Below, piece by piece: positions 35,874 to 45,801 of a stretch of DNA of 64,000 nucleotides (position 1 is its first letter; every line of letters begins with the position of its first letter). The notes under the pieces are model-generated. The model had not been told where the DNA came from. It searched no databases and saw nothing but the letters and a program-made list of their open reading frames with translations. The stretch spans positions 310,001 to 374,000 of the forward strand of contig CALUOO010000001.1 of NCBI GenBank assembly GCA_944322345.1. The letters are read 5' to 3'. Made by a program: the position numbers and the translations under genes. This stretch comes from an uncultured Bacteroides sp. (GTDB taxonomy: Bacteria > Bacteroidota > Bacteroidia > Bacteroidales > Bacteroidaceae).

Positions 35874-38438
35874 CTACTGCTGAGTTCCTCCCTGTGCAGC
35901 CCCACCGTTATTGCTTCCTTCACCTTTTACATCGTCATTGCTAATGCTTCGTACCGTTTTCTTTACATTAGCCTTTAGTTCGCCTAGACGATAGCTCAGA
36001 CTTATGCCAAATGTACGGTTCGGGAAACGTGACACATTCTCTTGACGGAAATTAATGCCCTCTGTACGATTTCTGTAATCATTATACTTTTCTAATATAT
36101 TATTGCAGAAAAAGCTCAAAGTCAACCGTTCTTCTTTCATAAACGAACGGTTCAGCCCGATGCCATAATAATAATATCCTGTACCTTTTCCCTGTAGATT
36201 TATATAGGGAGTGCTTCCTCCTCCGTTAAAGCTCACACGTATTTTCCAGGGCAATGTATGTTGTATACCTCCATAAAGAGAGCCATTCCATCCATAATTA
36301 TGTAAGTCCTGCGATCCGGCTTTTAAATCGGCATAGCTTCCTCTACCGTTCAGGTAAATTCTAGTCTGAGGAGTTGCATTCCAGTTTACATAGAAATTCA
36401 GCCCTAAATCTTTCCGTTTACCGATATTGGCATACGTACTGTAAATAGCTCCCTCTGGTGCCAAATGCTCTGGATTGCCATCAAAAATTTCACCACCTGG
36501 AGTAGTGATAATCCTACGTATATTCTCAATACCATTGTTATTAAATGAATAACGTAACGCAACATTTATATTAAACTTAGCTGTGAAACTACTGAAAGCC
36601 AAATCAAAAGAATGGCTTTTCTCGCTCTCAAGTTCCGAATTTCCCTGGCTAATTGACATTGGATTCTGATTATTAAAATAAGGATTCAAATTCCAAATAC
36701 CCGGCCGCCATATACGCATGTTATATCCGGCACGTAATGTCTGCGTTTCATTAAACTTCCACCCTAATGATACAGAAGGAACCAGATCTATAAAGTTGGA
36801 ATGAAAGTTCTCACCCGGTCCTACTATATATTTCACCCGCTGCATGTTCTGTTCATAGCGCAGCCCCGGTTTAAAAGAAAAGTTCTTATATTTTAGTGTA
36901 TATCCGGCATAGGCAGCCAAAATATGATTTACATGTTGGTAATCGCTGCTTCTTGATTCATTGTATACATAATCCTCACTACCTCCCCTTGCATCATACA
37001 TCCGGTTGTCACTTGTATTTTGACGGAGAATATACTTCATACCAGCCTCTATTGTATGCAATTTACCGATAGGAGTTGTGTAGTCTGCCTGAAACGTATG
37101 TTCCATATTATTGGTTTTCCCATCAGAGTGATAATTTCTAAGTAACAAACGGTCTATCAGATCGTCTTTCTTATCTTCAGGAGTTATATCAGTGTATATA
37201 CTATATGTTTCACTGGTCTGAGGCTGTGTACTAATCCTGTAAGAAAGAGTCAGCATACGATCTTTATTACTCTTTGCCGTCCGTTGATAGTCAATACTAC
37301 CATCAATGGAAAACCATGAAGAGTTATTATCATTACGAGTCCGGTAGCCATATGCTACATCCTGATGATTAGCACCATACATAACTGTCCTACCATCTCC
37401 GTCTCCATTATTGACGCCGCCATACATTCCAAAAGACATGGTTAACAAACGCAATGTATCAATTTCATAACTGGCTTCCATATTTCCAAAATGAAACTTC
37501 CCATCCGAATCTGACTTGCTATGGGATTCCAGATATTTCTCGGTATCAGACTCGAAGTTTTCCTGATAACTTTCAGACAAGTTATCATAGGGATTATAAT
37601 TATAATTAAAGTTATAATTGGCAGAGACTGTCAGCTTTCCCTTTTTTACCATTGCATATCCTCCGGCACCAGCTCCCATATTGCGCACATCGGTCCGGAA
37701 CGTAGCAGTATATCCCTCAATACCACCACTAACTGTTACTATATTCAAGATTCCTCCTACCCCCTCAGCATCATATTTAGCACCGGGAGAAGTTATCACT
37801 TCAATATATTTGATAGAATTAGCAGGTATGCTCTTCAAAACATCTTTTGGATTATTGCTCATCATATTATTCGGCTTACCATTCACATGTATTTTGAAAC
37901 TGCTGCTACCGTTTACCTGAATATTATCCTCTCCATCCACCGTCACCATAGGGACTTTCCGAAGCATTTCCAATACATTATTAGTTTTTGAATCCGGATC
38001 GTCCTCTATGTTATAACTGATTTTATCTATATCAACCTTTACCAATGACTTCTGAGCCACAACCTCCACTCCTCCCAGTTCATTAGTTGCCTCAACAGAA
38101 AAAAAAGTTCCCAAATCTACAGTCAAGACAGAAGGTTTTAAAATAAAATCCCTGATTATTGTTTTTTTCCCGACAGACGAAATTTCAATTATATAATCGC
38201 CCGGAGTTGCAGAAAACGTCTCTTTGAATTTTCCGTCGCTACCAGTCACAGCCAGTTTGACAGGGCTATCCGGACTATCTTTCTTCGCAAAGCGAATAGT
38301 AGCATACGGTTCTCCCTCTTGAGTCAGCGAATCCAAAAGCATCCCTTTAATTGTATAAACGGAAGCAGTTTCCTGTGATAAAGAATTCAGCGCAAAAGCA
38401 AATACAAACAGTAATAGTAATAGAAGTCTATATTTCAT
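35874..38438 (-). CDS. outer-membrane beta-barrel / TonB-dependent receptor family protein
   Basis: 854 residues. Signal peptide to about residue 21, carboxypeptidase-like domain at about 28-115 (IKGMLLDSLTQEGEPYATI, GDYIIEISSVGKK), plug at about 125-235 (VEVVAQKSLVKVDIDKISYN, NVLEMLRKVPMVTVDGEDN, VNGKPNNMM, YDAEGVGGILNIVT) and a barrel to about 820. The layout matches the OMP_b-brl_3 group. An unusual Gly/Asn/Gln tail (GEGSNNGGAAQGGTQQ) follows the last barrel strand. The ligand is unknown. Confidence 0.88.
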   Translation of the reverse strand: MKYRLLLLLLFVFAFALNSLSQETASVYTIKGMLLDSLTQEGEPYATIRFAKKDSPDSPVKLAVTGSDGKFKETFSATPGDYIIEISSVGKKTIIRDFILKPSVLTVDLGTFFSVEATNELGGVEVVAQKSLVKVDIDKISYNIEDDPDSKTNNVLEMLRKVPMVTVDGEDNIQVNGSSSFKIHVNGKPNNMMSNNPKDVLKSIPANSIKYIEVITSPGAKYDAEGVGGILNIVTVSGGIEGYTATFRTDVRNMGAGAGGYAMVKKGKLTVSANYNFNYNYNPYDNLSESYQENFESDTEKYLESHSKSDSDGKFHFGNMEASYEIDTLRLLTMSFGMYGGVNNGDGDGRTVMYGANHQDVAYGYRTRNDNNSSWFSIDGSIDYQRTAKSNKDRMLTLSYRISTQPQTSETYSIYTDITPEDKKDDLIDRLLLRNYHSDGKTNNMEHTFQADYTTPIGKLHTIEAGMKYILRQNTSDNRMYDARGGSEDYVYNESRSSDYQHVNHILAAYAGYTLKYKNFSFKPGLRYEQNMQRVKYIVGPGENFHSNFIDLVPSVSLGWKFNETQTLRAGYNMRIWRPGIWNLNPYFNNQNPMSISQGNSELESEKSHSFDLAFSSFTAKFNINVALRYSFNNNGIENIRRIITTPGGEIFDGNPEHLAPEGAIYSTYANIGKRKDLGLNFYVNWNATPQTRIYLNGRGSYADLKAGSQDLHNYGWNGSLYGGIQHTLPWKIRVSFNGGGSTPYINLQGKGTGYYYYGIGLNRSFMKEERLTLSFFCNNILEKYNDYRNRTEGINFRQENVSRFPNRTFGISLSYRLGELKANVKKTVRSISNDDVKGEGSNNGGAAQGGTQQ

Positions 38439-38527
38439 GGTTGATATAAATTAATCTGTATAAAATCAGCACAAAAGTAGCTGATTCATTTGCCTTTGCA
38501 GCAGCACAAGCGTTAAGTTTTTTTAAA

Positions 38528-39823
38528 TCACAGAAGATAAAAGAAAAGCAACAAGACAAAATTGATAATCACTACCACACCAAAACTTCCCAATATCCAC
38601 GGACGTAACCGACTTCCCTTTCCGGCAAAAAATAGTGCATAACACATATTTACCAGAATATTACTTATAATGGCTTGCATGCTGCAAGCTGTCACTAACA
38701 GTACGGCCACATTTCCTGTATTCTGCAACAGATTCAATATAAAAGGTGTGATATCACTCAAGCCTGCCACAAAAGACAACAGATTAAGTCCTCCTGTACC
38801 AGCATAAATCAACGTATAATGTGTCAGAACAGTAAATACAACAAATAATATGGCGAAAATTAAAGCAACTTTAAACTCTAACGGGTTACTACTGTCTTCC
38901 TCCGTCAGATCAGCAGTTAAATCGGACTGGCGTTTCCGACGGGTATGTACAAACCATGCTACCGAAGCCGCAACGACAGCCATAATCAGTAAATATGGAT
39001 AGATCGAGAAAAAAATCTCGCGACTGAAAATCAGGATTAGAATCATAAACCGGAGAAACATCATGCTGACAGCAAACAGCATGGCAGACACGTACTCTGT
39101 CACTTCCTGTTCTGAGGCATTACGACTCTTGCGAGCCAATACAGAAATTGTAGCTGTACTACTATACAATCCACCTACAATACCGGAAAGCAGAATACCC
39201 GATTCTCTAAATACATATCGTTTTAGCAAATAGGACAAATAAGAGATGCCAGACACAACCACAGTTGTCAGCCATATAGAATATGGAGTAAGATGAATAT
39301 CTGGAATCAGATTTTTATTTGGAAGCATCGGTAAAATAATACCACTAATTGCCAGGAACTTTGCCAGCGTAATCATTTCGTCGTTCTTCATACGCTGTGC
39401 CAATTCCGTAAAGGTATGCTTTAACTCTGTCAGTAAAAGAACAACAACAATCACCAACACGTAGAACCACGAGGGTTGAGTTGCAACTATAGGAGCTATG
39501 CAGTATGTAATCAATGCAATTATTATGGTAGTAATACCAAAGACATGAAACTGCGACTGTTTCACAAAATAATGTATTCCAAGCAACATACCCAATACAG
39601 CCCCTCCCCCCATAAACAAACGCATATCCGATGGGTCGAGAATATAAAGAAGATAACCTAAAATACCGATAAACGTAAACGTCCGGTCAGTTCCAAAAAG
39701 AGTTGTTTCTCCCTCACGCTTCAGACTAAGACGTCGCTGAGAGAGTCCAATCAGCAATGAGAACAAGGTTACCAGCACAAAAGTGACCAGTTCACGAGGC
39801 AAGTAATTATACAATTGTTCCAT
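38528..39823 (-). CDS. MgtC/SapB-DUF4010 family membrane protein
   Basis: 431 residues with about twelve hydrophobic segments. The N-terminal third is MgtC-like (LLIGLSQRRLSLKREGETTLFGTDRTFTF in two parts, GIHYF) and the C-terminal part is DUF4010-like (GLYSSTATISVLARKS, GLSDITPFIL). The fusion is a common inner-membrane protein of unknown transport or regulatory role. Single gene. Confidence 0.85.
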   Translation of the reverse strand: MEQLYNYLPRELVTFVLVTLFSLLIGLSQRRLSLKREGETTLFGTDRTFTFIGILGYLLYILDPSDMRLFMGGGAVLGMLLGIHYFVKQSQFHVFGITTIIIALITYCIAPIVATQPSWFYVLVIVVVLLLTELKHTFTELAQRMKNDEMITLAKFLAISGIILPMLPNKNLIPDIHLTPYSIWLTTVVVSGISYLSYLLKRYVFRESGILLSGIVGGLYSSTATISVLARKSRNASEQEVTEYVSAMLFAVSMMFLRFMILILIFSREIFFSIYPYLLIMAVVAASVAWFVHTRRKRQSDLTADLTEEDSSNPLEFKVALIFAILFVVFTVLTHYTLIYAGTGGLNLLSFVAGLSDITPFILNLLQNTGNVAVLLVTACSMQAIISNILVNMCYALFFAGKGSRLRPWILGSFGVVVIINFVLLLFFYLL

Positions 39824-40004
39824 AACTGTCGGGGTTTATCAATACGGATCAACAGACTGAAATGGCAACATAATCCATTTCCTACTGTTCTTTTATATAA
39901 CTAAAAAAACAAATAAAAGTTCGTTTTGTTCCTGTCCGCCCAGAATGAGGATAGAGAATAACCAATTAGCTTATAACACGCAACATGGAATAGTTTTCCT
40001 CTTA

Positions 40005-40469
40005 TCACCACGTTTTATACGGTTTTTTCATCAACTGAGAATTATAATATCTTCTGTCTCCTGTCACTTCCTCCCCTATAAAATCCGGCTTTTCAAAACA
40101 TTCATCTTCATTCTTCAGTTCCACTTCCGCGACAATCAATCCCTCATTATCACCATAAAATTCATCCACTTCAAAAACATGATTTCCACTACGTACCAGG
40201 TATCGGGTTTTGTCAATCACTCCCGGTTCGCAAAGCTTCATCAACTCCTCTGCCTCCTCCAAAGGCAACTCCCGCTCCCATTCGTAGCGGCTTGTTCCCG
40301 ATTCATTAGAAGCACCTTTAATTGTAAGATAACCTTTATCATCGTGAATACGAACACGCACAGTACGTCCCTGAGCACTGCATATATATCCTTGAACAAT
40401 ATGACTACTATCAAAGGCCTGCGTTTTAAAAGCGCCTACAACCAGAAATTTCCGTTCGATTTCCTGCAC
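40005..40469 (-). CDS. CYTH domain protein (inorganic triphosphatase-like)
   Basis: About 154 residues from the GTG at 40469, which puts the CYTH motif E-I-E-R-K at residues 3-7. The frame continues to an ATG at 40535, but that stretch is low-complexity FFVFYSLFF derived from AATAAAGAAT-type repeats and is unlikely to be translated. Further CYTH features: RTVRVRIHDDKGYLTIKG, EVDEFYGDN and VAEVELKNEDE. Members hydrolyse tripolyphosphate or thiamine triphosphate or form adenylate. The true substrate is open. Confidence 0.8.
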   Translation of the reverse strand: MQEIERKFLVVGAFKTQAFDSSHIVQGYICSAQGRTVRVRIHDDKGYLTIKGASNESGTSRYEWERELPLEEAEELMKLCEPGVIDKTRYLVRSGNHVFEVDEFYGDNEGLIVAEVELKNEDECFEKPDFIGEEVTGDRRYYNSQLMKKPYKTW

Positions 40470-40551
40470 AACTAAAAAGAATAAAGAATAAAAAACAAAG
40501 AATAAAGAATGAAAAAACAGATTTTTATTTTTCATTCTTCATTCCCTAAAA

Positions 40552-40683
40552 TTATCCCAAGAAAGAAAACGCAATCAGCATAACCAATGCAACGACTACC
40601 AGTCCTACAAATACAATCTTGACTGCACGCTGAGCCTGTTTTTCTTCCTGTGCACTATGTGCTGTTTTCTTCTTATTACTCAT
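40552..40683 (-). CDS. 43-residue single-helix membrane protein
   Basis: ATG at 40683 to TAA at 40552. A charged N-terminus (MSNKKKTAHSAQEEKQAQR) is followed by one hydrophobic helix (about residues 21-41) ending FSFLG. It is a small membrane protein of unknown function, overlooked by length cut-offs. It lies between prfB and the CYTH gene. Confidence 0.65.
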   Translation of the reverse strand: MSNKKKTAHSAQEEKQAQRAVKIVFVGLVVVALVMLIAFSFLG

Positions 40684-40765
40684 AATGGTTAGCTTTAAAG
40701 TTCAATGCTAACAAAGTAAGAGTAAATCTTTAAACTATCCAAGAATAATGCACACATTTTTTCAA

Positions 40766-41882
40766 TTACGACTCCTGTGATGAAAATTCCATCAGATAAG
40801 CCTTTATAAAGCCCTCTATCTTACCATCCATCACACCATTTACATCCGATGTCTGGTAGTTGGTCCGATGGTCTTTCACCCGACGGTCGTCAAAGACATA
40901 GCTTCTGATCTGCGATCCCCATTCAATCTTCTTTTTCCCGGCTTCCACCTTTGCCTGTTCTGCCATCCGGTGCTGAAGCTCCTTATCATACAAGATAGAG
41001 CGCAACTGCCTCATTGCATTTTCGCGGTTTTTCGGTTGGTCGCGGGTTTCTGTATTTTCAATCAAAATTTCTTCCTCTTCTCCTGTATAGGGGTCCTTAT
41101 ACTGATAGCGCAGGCGAACTCCAGACTCTACCTTGTTTACATTCTGCCCTCCTGCTCCTCCACTTCGGAAAGTATCCCACGAAATACGTGCTGGCTCAAT
41201 ATTCACCTCTATACTATCGTCTACCAAAGGAGTCACAAACACTGAAGCAAAAGAGGTCATTCGCTTGCCTTGTGCATTGTATGGAGAAACACGCACCAAA
41301 CGATGTACACCATTTTCTCCTTTCAGATAACCATAGGCAAAATCACCCTCAATATTAATGGTACAGGTTTTGATGCCTGCCTCGTCCCCTTCCTGAAGAT
41401 TGGCAATAGTAGCTTTATACCCATTTGTTTCGGCATATCTCAGATACATGCGCATCAGCATAGAAGCCCAGTCTTGACTTTCCGTACCACCTGCTCCAGA
41501 ATTGATTTTCAGTACACAGTCCATCTGATCGGCCTCCTCGCGCAGCATATTCTTAAGTTCCAAAGTTTCTATTGCTTCACGTGCTTTTGCATAGGCAGCA
41601 TCTACATCTTCTTCGCTTACCAGTTCTTCTTTATAGAAATCAAAAGCCAAAGCCAGTTCATCTGCCAACGTCTTTACCTCTGTATATCCGTCAATCCATT
41701 TCTGCAGATCCTTAACCAGTTTCATCTGCGCTTCTGCCTTTTTCTGATCGTCCCAAAAACCGGGAGCCTGTGTCCTCAATTGTTCTTCCTCGACTTGAAT
41801 TTTCTTCCCGTCGATGTCAAAGATACCTCCTCAGCGCTTCCGTGCGCTCTTTCACGTCTTTTAATTGTTCGATTGTTATCAT
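40766..41882 (-). CDS. prfB: peptide chain release factor 2, with programmed +1 frameshift
   Basis: RF2 ends translation at UGA and UAA. The gene starts at ATG 41882 and reads 21 codons to an in-frame TGA at 41819-41817. The site AGGAGG-TAT-CTT-TGA-C (SD-like 41831-41826) is the classic RF2 autoregulatory frameshift: ribosomes slip from CTT to TTT and continue with GAC, giving about 371 residues. The catalytic GGQ lies in SGGAGGQNVNKVES. The codon-recognition tripeptide is SPY (VRVSPYNAQGK) where E. coli has SPF. Confidence 0.95.
41816..41831 (-). promoter_or_regulatory. RF2 frameshift signal
   Basis: AGGAGGTATCTTTGAC on the minus strand: internal Shine-Dalgarno, 3-base spacer, slippery CTT and stop TGA followed by C. 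Low RF2 favours the slip, so RF2 controls its own level. Confidence 0.92.
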
Positions 41883-41913
41883 CTTCTTAGTTTTAAATTA
41901 TGAATCATGAAGC

Positions 41914-43719
41914 TTATCCTTCATACATTTTATCTATAACATCCTTATAGTTGACCGCTATCACAGCCCGACGCAACTTCAACGTATTGGTCAGTTCACC
42001 CCGTTCCATACTGAAAGGAGCAGGCAACAGCGTAAACCTTTTAATCTGTTCATAATGAGCAAACTGTTGTTGCAATGTATCTATCCTTGCACGGAACAGA
42101 GCCTGAATTTTAGGATGCTGCAACAGCTCGTTCATATCCTTGTATTCTATTTTCTTTTCTTGCGCATACTCTTTCAGCAATCCATACACCGGTACAATCA
42201 AAGCTGAAACAAATTTACGCTGGTCGGCAATAATGGCTATCTGATCAATATAACGGTCTATGACAAACTTGGTTTCCAATGCCTGCGGAGCAATATATTT
42301 TCCATTCGAAGTTTTAAACAGATCCTTGATACGTTCTGTCAGAAACAGTTGACCATTTTTGAAATACCCTGCATCTCCCGTATGAAACCAGCCTTCCGCA
42401 TCTATCGCAGCCGCTGTTTCTTTCTCTTTTTTATAATATCCGCGAGTAATACTTTTACCCCTGAGCAGAATCTCGCTATTCTCACCAATTTTCACTTCCA
42501 GTCCCGGCAACACCACTCCCACCGAACCGATCTCATATCCCACAGGCAACGTACATGAGACGGTTGCCGTAGATTCTGTCAGTCCATAGCCAACTACCAT
42601 GTTGATCCCTACAGAATGGACAAATGCATTCACTTCGTCAGGAACTGCAGCACCGGCGGTAGGAAACATATTGCCATTTTCAATACCAATTGTTTTTTTC
42701 AACAAAGCATAAATGGTTCTTTCGTAAAAACGGTATTTCCAACGGATGGCAAACGGAGGCTTCTTCCCTTTCCGCACATAGCTCAGGTTGTGAATCCTGC
42801 CTATCCGAAGCGCATCCAGCATCAATGCCCGCTTCATGCCAGAAGAAGATGTAATCTTTTCATACACTGCCGAATATACCTTTTCCCAAAAACGGGGTAC
42901 ACTACACATCAGTGTAGGACGGATTTCCTTAATCGTAGTCTGAATATCTGCCGGCCTAAGATTAATACAAATCTGTATTCCTTTATGAATACAAAAGTAA
43001 CACCATGCCTTTTCAAACACATGTGTCAGTGGAAGAAAGTTCATTGACACATCTTTATCCGAAATCATAGTCAGGCGTTCATCATGTACTTCAAATTGTG
43101 CCAGATAGTTGGCATGGTGAAGCATCACTCCTTTCGGTTCGCCCGTAGTGCCGGATGTATACAGTATGTTTGCCAGATCTTCATAGGAAGCGCGCGAAGT
43201 ACGTTCCTCTACCTTGTCATTTTCGGGAAGTCCTTCGCCCATCGCCATAAACTCGTCGAAATATATAGAAGAAAAATCGCGTGGATCCTTTACTACCGAA
43301 CGGTCGAAAATAATCAGTTGTTTCAATGAAGGACAAAATCCGAATACACGGAACGCAGCATCATACTGAAATTGTTCTCCCACAAAAAGATAACGTATCT
43401 GCGCATCATTGATTATGTATTGTGCCTGTGCAGGGGAACTTGTGGCATAAAAAGGAATAGTCACACACCTGTTTGCAAAAGCGCCAAAGTCTACATAAAA
43501 CCATTCGGGCTTGTTCTGCGAGAAGATACCGATATTCTCCTGTTCCCCCACTCCTAATACGGCTAACGCATTGGCAGCCTGGCGAACCTGCTGTGAAAAT
43601 TGGTTCCACGTTATCGGAATCCATTGTGCTGTCTCATAGTCGCGATATTTCAACGCAACTTTCTCGCCATACTTTTCCGCCTGACGATGCACCAAGACAG
43701 ATAAATGATGATAAGTCAT
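41914..43719 (-). CDS. long-chain fatty acid--CoA ligase (AMP-forming)
   Basis: 601 residues, usual length for bacterial long-chain acyl-CoA synthetases. It activates fatty acids to acyl-CoA through an acyl-adenylate. AMP-binding signature ILYTSGTTGEPKGVML, then FLPLTHVFEKAW, GYGLTESTATVSC, the adenylate motif GWFHTGDAGYF and LFKTSNGKYIAPQALE with the hinge Lys region. No signal peptide. Divergent from the M20 deacylase gene. Confidence 0.93.
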   Translation of the reverse strand: MTYHHLSVLVHRQAEKYGEKVALKYRDYETAQWIPITWNQFSQQVRQAANALAVLGVGEQENIGIFSQNKPEWFYVDFGAFANRCVTIPFYATSSPAQAQYIINDAQIRYLFVGEQFQYDAAFRVFGFCPSLKQLIIFDRSVVKDPRDFSSIYFDEFMAMGEGLPENDKVEERTSRASYEDLANILYTSGTTGEPKGVMLHHANYLAQFEVHDERLTMISDKDVSMNFLPLTHVFEKAWCYFCIHKGIQICINLRPADIQTTIKEIRPTLMCSVPRFWEKVYSAVYEKITSSSGMKRALMLDALRIGRIHNLSYVRKGKKPPFAIRWKYRFYERTIYALLKKTIGIENGNMFPTAGAAVPDEVNAFVHSVGINMVVGYGLTESTATVSCTLPVGYEIGSVGVVLPGLEVKIGENSEILLRGKSITRGYYKKEKETAAAIDAEGWFHTGDAGYFKNGQLFLTERIKDLFKTSNGKYIAPQALETKFVIDRYIDQIAIIADQRKFVSALIVPVYGLLKEYAQEKKIEYKDMNELLQHPKIQALFRARIDTLQQQFAHYEQIKRFTLLPAPFSMERGELTNTLKLRRAVIAVNYKDVIDKMYEG

Positions 43720-43744
43720 ATCTTTTGTGTTAATAAATATGCTA

Positions 43745-43752
43745 CAAAGGTA
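43745..43752 (-). promoter_or_regulatory. -7 box of acyl-CoA ligase gene
   Basis: Minus-strand TACCTTTG, 26 bases before the ATG; a TTGA lies about 22 bases upstream. Confidence 0.5.
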
Positions 43753-43761
43753 AACGTTTTA

Positions 43762-43793
43762 TTGGAAACTATTGCTCAAAAAAGCTATCTTTG
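43762..43793 (+). promoter_or_regulatory. promoter of M20 deacylase gene
   Basis: TTGG (43762-43765), 20-base spacer and TATCTTTG (43786-43793), 26 bases before the ATG at 43820. It interleaves with the divergent ligase promoter. Confidence 0.65.
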
Positions 43794-43819
43794 TGCAATA
43801 TAAATTAACTATCCATACT

Positions 43820-44887
43820 ATGACCTATGATATTTCACTCCTGACAGCAGAAGCAGTCAGCCTGCTCAAATCGCTGATCAGCATCCCGTCACTCAGCCGG
43901 GAAGAGACACAAGTGGCAGACTTCCTGCAAAACCACATCGAAGCCGAAGGAATGCAAACCGGCCGTAAAGGCAATAATGTCTGGTGTCTGAGTCCCATGT
44001 TCGACCTGAAGAAACCAACGATATTGCTCAATTCACACATCGATACCGTACGCCCCGTCAACGGATGGCGCAAAGACCCGTTCACACCTCGCGAAGAAAA
44101 CGGAAAGCTTTACGGGCTGGGCAGCAATGATGCCGGAGCAAGCGTAGTGTCCTTACTACAAGTATTTCTGTCGCTCTGCCGCACCACTCAAAATTATAAT
44201 CTCATCTATCTTGCTTCGTGCGAAGAGGAAGTTTCCGGCAAAGGAGGAATCGAGAGCGTACTTCCTGGGCTGCCTCCCATCAGTTTCGCTATTGTGGGAG
44301 AACCAACAGAGATGCAACCCGCCATTGCCGAAAAAGGACTGATGGTACTTGACGTCACTGCTACCGGCCGCGCCGGACACGCTGCACGCAACGAAGGCGA
44401 CAATGCCATTTATAAGGTACTGAAAGACATCGAATGGTTTCGCGACTTCCGTTTTCCGAAAGAATCCCCTTTGCTGGGCGCTGTCAAAATGAGTGTCACA
44501 GTCATCAATGCCGGAACGCAGCACAATGTCGTCCCCGACAAATGTACCTTTACGGTCGACATCCGTAGCAATGAACTATACTCTAACGAAGAGTTGTTTG
44601 CAGAAATCAAGAAACACATCACCTGCGATGCCCAAGCTCGGTCGTTCCGCCTCAACTCCTCAAGGATAGACGAACAACATCCGTTTGTGCAACGTGCCAT
44701 ACAGGCAGGACGCATCCCTTTTGGGTCTCCTACCCTATCAGATCAGGCATTAATGCCGTTTCCATCGGTCAAAATCGGCCCGGGACGATCGTCACGTTCA
44801 CACACTGCCGACGAATATGTTCTGCTGAAAGAGATAGAAGAAGCCATCGGTCTCTATCTTCAACTGCTGGATGGTCTGAAACTATAA
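43820..44887 (+). CDS. M20 family metallo-deacylase (ArgE/DapE-like)
   Basis: 355 residues from the ATG at 43820; the longer frame begins at a TTG inside the promoter. This di-zinc enzyme removes acyl groups from amino acids. Ligand motifs: SHIDTVRP (His, Asp), GLGSNDAGAS (bridging Asp), ASCEEEVSGKGG (catalytic Glu-Glu), VGEPTEM (Glu) and a C-terminal His in SSRSHTADEY. In Bacteroides, close relatives act in arginine synthesis on acylated ornithine or citrulline, but no arg genes are adjacent, so the exact role is inferred. Confidence 0.87.
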   Translation: MTYDISLLTAEAVSLLKSLISIPSLSREETQVADFLQNHIEAEGMQTGRKGNNVWCLSPMFDLKKPTILLNSHIDTVRPVNGWRKDPFTPREENGKLYGLGSNDAGASVVSLLQVFLSLCRTTQNYNLIYLASCEEEVSGKGGIESVLPGLPPISFAIVGEPTEMQPAIAEKGLMVLDVTATGRAGHAARNEGDNAIYKVLKDIEWFRDFRFPKESPLLGAVKMSVTVINAGTQHNVVPDKCTFTVDIRSNELYSNEELFAEIKKHITCDAQARSFRLNSSRIDEQHPFVQRAIQAGRIPFGSPTLSDQALMPFPSVKIGPGRSSRSHTADEYVLLKEIEEAIGLYLQLLDGLKL

Positions 44888-44891
44888 TAAA

Positions 44892-44926
44892 CCGGAATCT
44901 TTGCCATTAATATGGTAAAGATTCCA
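44892..44926. terminator. hairpin between convergent genes
   Basis: CGGAATCTTTGCCAT pairs with ATGGTAAAGATTCCAG around a tiny loop, 5 bases after the deacylase stop. T tracts are weak. Confidence 0.5.
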
Positions 44927-44971
44927 GTTCCCACAAACTTTTTGGAATATACCTTTTCTCTCTCTTACATT

Positions 44972-45775
44972 CTACAAGGAGTTCCTCAGTTCCGCAGCCA
45001 GTATTGCCGCCCGGCTTTTCCCCGAATGAAAGTCGAAGTTGCCGAAATGACACAGATAATTCCAAAAGTATAATGTCAGATAAAGTTGTACATCGCGATT
45101 AGTTGAGAAATCGGAGCAGATGTTTTGTGCATTTTCCGAAAGCATGCCCCACACCAGCGAAAATGGCGGCATGCCTACAACTTTCTCCGTCTCGCGCAAC
45201 TTCTGCAATGCCGGATGGGACGTACGAGCCAGTTCACGCTGCCAGTAAGTGAAACCATGCGGCGACTCCTTCAGGAACGGAAGCACCATGCCACTGATTT
45301 TTTTCTTTTCAGTAACATACTTCACCGAGTCCGACACAATACTCACATTCACATATCCACCATTTTCCCGCCGTTGTTTCACTTCTTCCATCGCTTTCCT
45401 GTATTTATCCGACTGCATGAATCTGCTCATTGGCATGCCTTCGGGTACAAACAGACGTACGTTACACGAATCAATCAGACTGCGGTTATCAAGAAAATAG
45501 CTGAACATCCAACCTCCATCATACAGTTTCTTATTGATTTTCCATAACTCTTTTCTGTCCACCTCCAGCTGATAGTTATAGTCAAAACGCATCATTCCTC
45601 TCACAAACACGTCGACGGCATCGTTCCGCCCGAAGTTTTTCTCCAATGTTTCCTGAAAGAAACCTATCATCTCGTCTTCAAGCGCAACCACCTGTTGTTC
45701 GCGGTTTTCTCCTTCTGTTGAGTTACAAGATACGAACAGTGCCCACAGGCTCAATATGGTTACCAAATATTTCAT
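44972..45775 (-). CDS. lipoprotein of unknown function, end of DUF262 operon
   Basis: About 267 residues from the ATG at 45775 (MKYLVTILSLWALF, lipobox LFVSC). The frame is open to an ATG at 45805, which overlaps the upstream stop by 4 bases. A helical, charged body has no motif that I recognise (EEVKQRRENGGYVNVSI, FWNYLCHFGNFDFHSG). It is the fourth gene of a compact minus-strand run; whether it belongs functionally or just follows is unclear. Confidence 0.6.
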   Translation of the reverse strand: MKYLVTILSLWALFVSCNSTEGENREQQVVALEDEMIGFFQETLEKNFGRNDAVDVFVRGMMRFDYNYQLEVDRKELWKINKKLYDGGWMFSYFLDNRSLIDSCNVRLFVPEGMPMSRFMQSDKYRKAMEEVKQRRENGGYVNVSIVSDSVKYVTEKKKISGMVLPFLKESPHGFTYWQRELARTSHPALQKLRETEKVVGMPPFSLVWGMLSENAQNICSDFSTNRDVQLYLTLYFWNYLCHFGNFDFHSGKSRAAILAAELRNSL

Positions 45776-45801
45776 AATTGTTTTTCGTTTTATACAAGAC
45801 T

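Noticed and set aside
40470..40535. 22-residue N-terminal extension of the CYTH protein
   Set aside because: Low-complexity sequence from AATAAAGAAT-like repeats; CYTH proteins start just before the ExExK motif.
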